The notes under the pieces were generated by a model. It did not search any database. It was not told the DNA's origin and worked only from the letters and a program-made list of their open reading frames with translations. The position numbers were made by a program, and so were the translations under genes. Positions 59,062 to 64,000 of a DNA stretch of 64,000 nt are shown one piece after another. Every line of letters begins with the position of its first letter. The stretch's first letter is position 1. The DNA is from a bacterium (GTDB lineage: Bacteria; Chloroflexota; Anaerolineae; Caldilineales; Caldilineaceae). The stretch covers positions 62,001 to 126,000 of the forward strand of contig WGMT01000038.1 of NCBI GenBank assembly GCA_016124945.1, written 5' to 3'.

Positions 59062-60789
59062 TCAGGCGTCTCCTTGAAAGTGAACCTGCCCGGAACGCTG
59101 CAACTGCTCGAATAGCGCACGTCCCTGCGCAGTGTTCAGATCCAAATCTCCGAACTGACCAGGGGACGGCAACGCAGGCACATCCTCGTCAGCATCCTCC
59201 CGATTCAGCCATTCATGCCATAGACGCGACGTGTACCCTTTGGATGTACCGAACCGCGCCCGAATTTGCGCCTGCGTTGCGTCCGGGTTTTGATCTAAAT
59301 AGTCCCAAACGGCCCGTTGCAAATCGGTAGGTCCATCGTCCCCGTTCGCACCGTTCGTAGCGTTCACGGGGGGAGGGTCTACCTCTGGTGTGAACGCCTG
59401 CGAACCCTGCGAACGAACGCCCTGCGAACGCGCCACGGGTACTGCCGTGCCGTCAATGATAGGGGCATGGTTGCGCACGGGCGCCGTGGTCAGCAGCTTC
59501 TGTGCAACCGGCTCCAAATGCCAGGCGCTGTACTCCGTCCGGTTATGACGAAAGACACCCACATCCGGTAACTGCTCTGCGTGCCAGTCGCCCACGCGGT
59601 TGCCCTGCCCCGGCCCTACCCGGTAGATGATCTTTGCCTTGGTCGCCATCATCATCAGCTTGGACCAATGCTCAGGATACTGGTCAATAAAACAGAAATG
59701 GATATCGGTCATCCGGCCACGCTGGGACAGGTCATCAATCATGGTCTCGATTCTGTCCGCATCAGCGTTCTTCATACGCATACGCATGTTGCCGTACTCT
59801 TCCACGATCACCATGATCGGCGGTAAGTCCTCGCTTTGCAGCCGGGAAATGTGCGCCACCTGATGCCGCTCCGCAATCGCCATGCGCCGTTCATACTCCT
59901 GGTGGACGTGCGCAAGCTGATCAGGCAATAACCCGGCATCGGCTACGTACCACTCGCCTACTTGTTGCCATGCCTTCCAGTCCACGCCACCCTTGCCGTC
60001 TAAAATCAGCAGCTGGTACCCGGCCCGTAGCGCGTCGAACGCCACCTGGTAACCGGTGCTCACCGTCTTGCCGCAACCGGGTGCGCCCACAACACCCAAG
60101 TGAACAGCCGTGCGCGGATTGACAGCGCAGATCCGCCCACTATCGTCCTGTCCCAAGATGAAGTTATCCGCCGTGGATTGCTTAATCGCGTCCACCCCCG
60201 TCAGTTGGGGTGCTGCCGTTCGTGGAACCTCGTCACGTTCAATGGTCACAGGCTTGTGCGCCTGGGGCCCTGTCAGAAACTTAGCTGTCGCCGCGTTGGA
60301 AATCACCGTTTTGGCGGGGCGGCTCATGCTGCCGTACTTGTCCATCAACACATCATCGCCGGTCGCCATCGCTTGTAGATGCCGAGTCACCTGGACAAGC
60401 TGCCGGTGCTGTAACTGTCGATCCCAACCACATTCGGGGACAAGTTCCTGCCATCCGAATTCAGGGTGGAAGAAACCCGCACCCGAAATCATGGCGTTGG
60501 GGTCCACGACGACACGCACCCCACCGCGCATTCGGTATTCCCGCAACGGGAACGCACCATCCCGTTGCCTGTTCATCCGGTCTCGCGTAACAGATACCCT
60601 GTTCCATGTCCAGATGACTAGGATGGTGGCGCCGGCCACCACAAGCAGGACCAAGGCAGCAATCAGTACGTCAACCAGTGAATTGATGAATCTGTGCGTG
60701 GCGTACGTGATTGTCTCGCGGTTGTCGAAGTAAACCAGCGTAACCAACAGCAACACCGTTACACCGATTAGCACTTTAATTTCCCTCAT
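59062..60789 (-). CDS. membrane-anchored FtsK/TraB-like DNA-pumping ATPase
   Basis: 575 aa. Two N-terminal membrane helices (~3-22 and ~36-62), then a soluble FtsK/HerA-type motor: Walker A GAPGCGKTVS (~234-243), LLILDGKGGVDWKAW, Walker B PPIMVIVEEYGN (~322), and SQRGRMTDIHFCFIDQYP. The C-terminal ~70 residues contain an HTH-like FTSK-gamma-type stretch (TDLQRAVWDYLDQNPDATQAQIRARFGTSKGYTSRLWHEWL). ATG 60789 has GGAGG 6 nt upstream. Unusual for a phage; resembles translocases of conjugative or plasmid-like elements. Confidence 0.82.
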   Translation of the reverse strand: MREIKVLIGVTVLLLVTLVYFDNRETITYATHRFINSLVDVLIAALVLLVVAGATILVIWTWNRVSVTRDRMNRQRDGAFPLREYRMRGGVRVVVDPNAMISGAGFFHPEFGWQELVPECGWDRQLQHRQLVQVTRHLQAMATGDDVLMDKYGSMSRPAKTVISNAATAKFLTGPQAHKPVTIERDEVPRTAAPQLTGVDAIKQSTADNFILGQDDSGRICAVNPRTAVHLGVVGAPGCGKTVSTGYQVAFDALRAGYQLLILDGKGGVDWKAWQQVGEWYVADAGLLPDQLAHVHQEYERRMAIAERHQVAHISRLQSEDLPPIMVIVEEYGNMRMRMKNADADRIETMIDDLSQRGRMTDIHFCFIDQYPEHWSKLMMMATKAKIIYRVGPGQGNRVGDWHAEQLPDVGVFRHNRTEYSAWHLEPVAQKLLTTAPVRNHAPIIDGTAVPVARSQGVRSQGSQAFTPEVDPPPVNATNGANGDDGPTDLQRAVWDYLDQNPDATQAQIRARFGTSKGYTSRLWHEWLNREDADEDVPALPSPGQFGDLDLNTAQGRALFEQLQRSGQVHFQGDA

Positions 60790-61033
60790 CTTCATCCTCC
60801 CCCCGAAGATCAAGATACTTCAAATAGTTGCGGTGATTGATGGGCACGTCAGCGCCGTCGCGCTCCCATCGCTGTTCTTCCGAGTCCCACACATAGTTCG
60901 CCAGTTCAGCAGCAACCAGCATTTCCGAGGTGATGATCCTGCCCTCTCGCGTCAGGAACGCGCCGTTCATCTCCTGGTCTACCCGTGCAACTTGCGCCGG
61001 GTCCCCACAGATCAGAATCCATTTCCAGTACAT
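60776..61033 (-). CDS. 85-aa phage protein
   Basis: MYWKWILICGDPAQVARVDQEMNGAFLTREGRIITSEML..., ending in an acidic tail. GGAGGTG precedes the ATG by 7 nt and lies in the 3' arm of a hairpin. It overlaps the FtsK-like gene start by 14 bp. No family recognised; a longer upstream reading frame has no support. Confidence 0.6.
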   Translation of the reverse strand: MYWKWILICGDPAQVARVDQEMNGAFLTREGRIITSEMLVAAELANYVWDSEEQRWERDGADVPINHRNYLKYLDLRGEDEDEGN

Positions 61034-61065
61034 AACAAAACACCTCCATTGATTGATGGAGGTGT
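61034..61065 (-). promoter_or_regulatory. hairpin with U-run covering the RBS of the 85-aa gene
   Basis: ACACCTCCAT / ATGGAGGTGT stem (61056-61065 with 61040-61049 on the plus strand), loop TGATTG. On the minus strand it continues TTTTGTT then ATG. It both hides GGAGGTG and resembles an intrinsic terminator, so it could attenuate the downstream pair including the FtsK-like gene. Confidence 0.65.
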
Positions 61066-61165
61066 GCAATCGAAAGGCCAGGGGTATACTACCCCGTAGC
61101 CTCTCCACTGCACACCCAGTGGATGGGTTAGCCTTGCTCAAGGAGTGCCGTCCTTGGGCAAGGCG

Positions 61166-61804
61166 CTAGTTTTCTACGCTTGCCAGTTTCTCTTCAAGCA
61201 CCTCTTCTATATTCAACCCCGCCGCCTCCATTCTTTCCTTCAGCGACACCGGCAAGCACGGACGATAATACCGCTTGTTACGGGCGTAACAGCGTTCTCC
61301 TGCTCCGTTTCCGTCCTGTTCGGGCGTTGGGTCCGGTTCAACCATTCCGGCGCTCTCAGGCTCAGTTACGGGCGTAACGGGCCATGCCTGCACGGTACCG
61401 TTAACATGGATCTGCATCTCGGCGCTGTCGGCAATCATCAACACACGCCGTACCCGCTCCCCTTCCGGCAAAAGCCCGATCAGCAGCATCTCGGCGTCCG
61501 GGTGGATCATCTGCTCTGTTACGGCGGTAACGGATGCAGGCAACGGCGGTAGATCGTCCAGCGCCAAACGCAGTTCACTTTTGCCCTCGCGGGTAAGTGC
61601 ACGTTGCTCACGATTGCGCAGATTCCACCACGCCGGGCTGTACTGGGAATCAACGGCCTCAATCAACTGCCGGTAGGTCCAGGGGCCGGCCCGTTCCGGC
61701 GTCCCATTGGCCAGCAAGTCACGTAGTCCGCTCAGGTACATCTCATCAGGGATCAGATCGTGTGTCGCATCCTTTGTTACAGTCGTAACAGGAATGTTCT
61801 TCAT
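61166..61804 (-). CDS. phage protein of unknown function containing four GTTAC palindromes
   Basis: 212 aa, mixed charged: LRDLLANGTPERAGPWTYRQLIEAVDSQYSPAWWNLRNREQRALTRE in the N-terminal half suggests a helical DNA-binding or replication-organising domain; the C-terminal half is Pro/Glu-rich, then basic (CYARNKRYYRPCLPVSLKERM). Four GTTAC-N4-GTAAC sites lie inside the gene. It overlaps the 67-aa gene's end by 4 bp. No family recognised. Confidence 0.65.
   Translation of the reverse strand: MKNIPVTTVTKDATHDLIPDEMYLSGLRDLLANGTPERAGPWTYRQLIEAVDSQYSPAWWNLRNREQRALTREGKSELRLALDDLPPLPASVTAVTEQMIHPDAEMLLIGLLPEGERVRRVLMIADSAEMQIHVNGTVQAWPVTPVTEPESAGMVEPDPTPEQDGNGAGERCYARNKRYYRPCLPVSLKERMEAAGLNIEEVLEEKLASVEN
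61276..61790. promoter_or_regulatory. cluster of four GTTAC-N4-GTAAC palindromes
   Basis: Copies at 61276-61291 (TGTTAC-GGGC-GTAACA), 61365-61378 (GTTAC-GGGC-GTAAC), 61518-61531 (GTTAC-GGCG-GTAAC) and 61775-61790 (TGTTAC-AGTC-GTAACA). One further copy, TGTTAC-GGCT-GTAACA, is at 47035-47050 in the tape measure gene. Spacing between sites varies (89, 153 and 257 bp), so this is not a simple tandem repeat. Candidate binding sites of a phage regulator, partition or replication protein. Confidence 0.55.
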
Positions 61805-62004
61805 GGAATCACCTTTCTTTTCTCCAGTTCATTTTGACATTGCCGACAGATGCACCCTTCCGGTTGCTCGTTGCCAATCTCGGTAGCCGCCTGGAAACCG
61901 GCAAGTGTGCGCCCGCACAATGTACGGATGCCCGCGTCGGCCATCAGGTGCACAGTGACGAGCCAGCGCCCACGCGTGCGAATGCGCAAGTACTTCAACT
62001 TCAT
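61801..62004 (-). CDS. 67-aa zinc-binding phage protein
   Basis: MKLKYLRIRTRGRWLVTVHLMADAGIRTLCGRTLAGFQAAT..., with CGRTL and CICRQCQNELEKRK; the three or four Cys suggest a small zinc ribbon. ATG 62004 overlaps the previous stop by 4 bp. AAAGG upstream. Confidence 0.68.
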   Translation of the reverse strand: MKLKYLRIRTRGRWLVTVHLMADAGIRTLCGRTLAGFQAATEIGNEQPEGCICRQCQNELEKRKVIP

Positions 62005-62213
62005 AGATTCAACCTTTCCCTTAGCGCCTGTTGATATGCCCATCGTGCATCCACCGTCACCACCTCACCACGTTGAAGACGATCCACTGCTTCATCAAGG
62101 GGAACTATCAACTCCTTGGGCTTGTTCTGTGTGATGGCCACAAACTCCAACCGACCATTACGCAATCGCGCCCAGTTCGAGGGAACCCAACCGCCACTTC
62201 CTGCTATCGCCAT
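62001..62213 (-). CDS. 70-aa phage protein
   Basis: MAIAGSGGWVPSNWARLRNGRLEFVAITQNKPKEL... beta-rich N-terminal half, helical end (DARWAYQQALRERLNL). GAGGAAGAA precedes the ATG. The ATG overlaps the stop of the 34-aa membrane microprotein. No family recognised. Confidence 0.65.
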   Translation of the reverse strand: MAIAGSGGWVPSNWARLRNGRLEFVAITQNKPKELIVPLDEAVDRLQRGEVVTVDARWAYQQALRERLNL

Positions 62214-62308
62214 TCTTCTTCCTCGTCAGCATCACCGGCCATCTGCAAAATCGCCACGATCAAAAAGCCAAACCAGAAGCCACCCACAAATGCGAGAAGC
62301 GTCACCAC
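62204..62308 (-). CDS. 34-aa membrane microprotein
   Basis: GTG start at 62308 (AAAGGGG about 8 nt upstream) gives a single hydrophobic helix (VVTLLAFVGGFWFGFLIVAIL) followed by an acidic tail ending GDADEEEEWR. The stop overlaps the next gene's ATG. Similar one-helix proteins with a QxAGDADE-type ending occur in early regions of other tailed phages; function unknown. Confidence 0.6.
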   Translation of the reverse strand: MVTLLAFVGGFWFGFLIVAILQMAGDADEEEEWR

Positions 62309-62321
62309 GACATAGCCCCTT

Positions 62322-62552
62322 TCATTGATGTACAATCCAGTCTTCCATCAACGCCCACTTCTTGGTCACCTCATCTCGCCACAATGGAATCTTGCGTTCC
62401 ATCCGGCACAACATTCGATACGCCCCCTCCCAGGTCATGCCCGTCCGTATTGCCAGTTCCGCTACGGTGAAGGCTTCCCCCCGTGCCAGCCACAGCGTGA
62501 CCTGGGCCACCCGCTCTGTTGTGATCATCTCTTCTTCCATGCCTAGAAGCAT
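62322..62552 (-). CDS. small HTH protein
   Basis: Up to 76 aa. Winged-helix-like ITTERVAQVTLWLARGEAFTVAELAIRTGMTWEGAYRMLCRME with wing-like KIPLWRDEVTKKWAL. A possible regulator of phage early genes. The start is uncertain: ATG 62552 directly abuts AAGGGG; ATG 62540 (MEEEM) is the alternative. Confidence 0.65.
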   Translation of the reverse strand: MLLGMEEEMITTERVAQVTLWLARGEAFTVAELAIRTGMTWEGAYRMLCRMERKIPLWRDEVTKKWALMEDWIVHQ

Positions 62553-62589
62553 CCCCTTAGCGAGCCCCCCTTTTATGCCGTGTACTTAC

Positions 62590-62937
62590 TTATTGAGCAG
62601 CGACAATCTCAATTTCGACACGCGGATTCTGACGATCCACCCTGGATTCCGTGGTCACACTGCGCACGTGTTTGGGGCTGTCGTCTTCGATCAGGATTCC
62701 ACACAGTCCGTCCACGTAAAGCTTGGCTACGATGTTGTCAGCGTCCAACGGTTGTTTGTTGAAGAAGGCACGCACAGTGATGGCGACCGGCTCAGAGAAC
62801 AACGGCGCATGGCGAGGGATTGCCGCACGTACCGCCCAGTGCACCGCCTTGGCTTCCTTGCTGCGCTTGGTCCAGTGCCGACCGCTGTAGTACTTGTTCA
62901 AACTGGTGGGCCGTTCATTCGGAATCACGATCCGCAC
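62590..62937 (-). CDS. RusA-family Holliday junction resolvase
   Basis: 115 aa, usual RusA size. MRIVIPNERPTSLNKYYSGRHWTKR at the N-terminus and the catalytic acidic motif PLDADNIVAKLYVDGLCGILIEDDSPKHV, matching RusA DxDN...D. Resolves recombination intermediates before packaging. It overlaps the zinc-ribbon gene by 23 bp. Confidence 0.88.
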   Translation of the reverse strand: MRIVIPNERPTSLNKYYSGRHWTKRSKEAKAVHWAVRAAIPRHAPLFSEPVAITVRAFFNKQPLDADNIVAKLYVDGLCGILIEDDSPKHVRSVTTESRVDRQNPRVEIEIVAAQ

Positions 62938-63106
62938 GATTCTTACCCCTTCCCAGGTGATATTTGCGGCAGTAAGGGCACTTGTATACGTCTAACCCCC
63001 TATGTCTGTCATGCATCCGACTACGCGCCTTTCTGGCTTCCCCCCGACTCCAGTACACACGCTTCCGGTGACAGATGTGCCATTCCCAGTAGTCCATAAT
63101 GGTCAC
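62915..63106 (-). CDS. 63-aa zinc-ribbon-like phage protein
   Basis: MTIMDYWEWHICHRKRVYWSRGEARKARSR..., then VYKCPYCRKYHLGRG: CPYC plus two His fits a small zinc-binding fold as seen next to RusA in many phages. GTG 63106 or ATG 63097 as start; both close behind the preceding stop. Confidence 0.68.
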   Translation of the reverse strand: MTIMDYWEWHICHRKRVYWSRGEARKARSRMHDRHRGLDVYKCPYCRKYHLGRGKNRADRDSE

Positions 63107-63712
63107 TCACCACTGCATGACTCGTATTGCTTCACCCCACTGAGGGGCACGCCCCACCGCACGGGCAGCCTCCCCATACTTCTTCATGGCCCACGCCAGT
63201 TCCTTGGTCAGGCCCAACACCTCCTTGTCTTTCTGCGCCTCTACCAGCGACACCAGATGCGGCAGCGGGTCATTGATATCCCAGGGCCCCAACAGACGCT
63301 TTGTGGCCTTCTGGAGCTCGTAGAATGCGTTCCAGTAAGCGCCGTTGGCCTTCCCCAGTTGGCAACCCTCACATGTGCATTCACGTTCGGGCCACAGATC
63401 CACCGCTTTCACTTCCTCAAGCGTGCAGAGCACGTTGTACGCACTCACGGCCTCCGTCGCCTCGTTAACAAGCGCATTCACGGCAGGTTCCAACTTCTCT
63501 TGAATCACGGTGCGCATGGCAGTAGCGGCCTCCTGGTCACCGGCCTGTAACGCCTGCTCCACCTTCCACCAGGCACGAGCCAGACGCCCACTTGGGCATA
63601 GCTGCATGGTCTTCCCGTCTACCGTGACTTCCTTGGCACCAAATGCCTTTTCCACAAGCGCCCGTGTTTGGTCTTCCGCCTCTTTCAATTCATCCTTCGT
63701 CGCTACGAACAT
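63107..63712 (-). CDS. phage protein of unknown function
   Basis: 201 aa. MFVATKDELKEAEDQTRALVEKAFGAKEVTVDGKTMQL..., largely helical with ECTCEGCQLGKANGAYWNAFYELQKATKRLL near the C-terminus (Cys pair may bind metal). ATG 63712 has AAAGGAG upstream. The 37 in-frame codons before it are rejected. No family recognised. Confidence 0.68.
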   Translation of the reverse strand: MFVATKDELKEAEDQTRALVEKAFGAKEVTVDGKTMQLCPSGRLARAWWKVEQALQAGDQEAATAMRTVIQEKLEPAVNALVNEATEAVSAYNVLCTLEEVKAVDLWPERECTCEGCQLGKANGAYWNAFYELQKATKRLLGPWDINDPLPHLVSLVEAQKDKEVLGLTKELAWAMKKYGEAARAVGRAPQWGEAIRVMQW

Positions 63713-64000
63713 GGTCCAACATCTCCTTTGCCTTCTGTAACTGGTCTGGTCGCACCTGCACAACGTTCCGATTGGGATACCCGGCCAGGTAACGGAGCAC
63801 GTCCCAGTGGTGACTGTCCCCACCCCAGGGCACCTTTACCCAGCCGTCGTTCATCTTGTGCCAATCCTCCCCCCTCACCGGTTGCGGTGACGGTCCCTTG
63901 AACTCAGGGTAGAGGCTGTTCAACACCGTCGGGCTGTTGGTGAAGAGGACAATGCTTCCCACGCCCAGCATCGCCGCCTCCGTCAGCCCCTTGGCGAGTG
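63690..64000 (-). CDS. phage protein, N-terminus beyond window
   Basis: The frame stays open to the right edge (LAKGLTEAA upstream of the first Met), so the gene starts outside. Visible C-terminal ~102 aa: GVGSIVLFTNSPTVLNSLYPEF, WVKVPWGGDSHHWDVLRYLAGYPN and VVQVRPDQLQKAKEML. The VPWGGDSHHWDVLRYL motif recalls the end of some phage ATPase or nuclease proteins, but I cannot name it. It overlaps the next gene by 23 bp. Confidence 0.6.
   Translation of the reverse strand, partial: LAKGLTEAAMLGVGSIVLFTNSPTVLNSLYPEFKGPSPQPVRGEDWHKMNDGWVKVPWGGDSHHWDVLRYLAGYPNRNVVQVRPDQLQKAKEMLDHVRSDEG

Noticed and set aside
1-64000. tRNA or rRNA genes
   Set aside because: No cloverleaf with a TTCGA/TTCAA arm in proper spacing and no rRNA-like conserved stretch was noticed; a covariance-model scan would be decisive.

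Overview
The window looks like a chromosome segment of a GC-rich filamentous Chloroflexota bacterium (a Caldilinea-type lineage is my best guess, inferred from gene content only). A host region of about 37.5 kb (1 to ~37,550) is followed by one end of a tailed-phage genome, most simply a prophage, which runs from ~38,000 past the right edge. No tRNA, rRNA or CRISPR array was seen.

Host region. It opens inside mfd (5' end outside the window), followed by ppdK. Next is a NAD-linked bidirectional [NiFe]-hydrogenase operon hoxEFUYH with a C-terminal maturation protease and hypF, hypC and hypD; hypA, hypB and hypE are not here. A perfect Crp/Fnr-type palindrome lies upstream of hoxE. A toxin-antitoxin remnant with an internally deleted PIN toxin follows. 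After it come a small membrane protein with a strong terminator, fabH and fabF, a perfect 13-bp x10 tandem repeat, a K+-dependent-type membrane pyrophosphatase, a previously unlisted 54-aa membrane ORF, an EamA permease, RNase HII, a lipoprotein, mltG, ruvX, a baseplate-J-domain membrane protein, alaS, a two-gene membrane cassette, a protein disulfide oxidoreductase divergent from a LysR regulator, and a PAS-PAS histidine kinase. Host intergenic gaps repeatedly hold inverted repeats whose arms are short tandem units (a different unit at each locus), often touching a stop codon. None was noticed in the phage part.

Phage region. All but one gene lies on the minus strand, so the order of expression is right to left. 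First come small early genes (RusA-like resolvase, HTH protein, a 34-aa membrane microprotein, a gene carrying four GTTAC-N4-GTAAC palindromes), then an FtsK-like membrane-anchored ATPase and terS. terL follows; its N-terminus is only visible if translation starts at CTG. Then come a portal-MuF fusion, small head proteins, a protease-scaffold-capsid fusion with a likely internal start, head-tail connectors, the tail tube protein, tail chaperones with a textbook A AAA AAA -1 frameshift site, the tape measure, Dit-like and hub-like tail proteins and a beta-helix tail spike. Two secreted proteins of unknown function and a holin end the cluster. A carbohydrate-binding-like module occurs both at the spike C-terminus and in a separate protein beside the capsid gene. 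No integrase, lysogeny repressor or recognisable endolysin lies in the window.

Most noteworthy points: the two secreted proteins in the lysis locus, one with its ribosome-binding site buried in a hairpin; the shared spike/capsid-side module; the fused head genes with internal or alternative starts; the palindrome cluster in the phage early region; and the family of tandem-unit inverted repeats at host gene ends.
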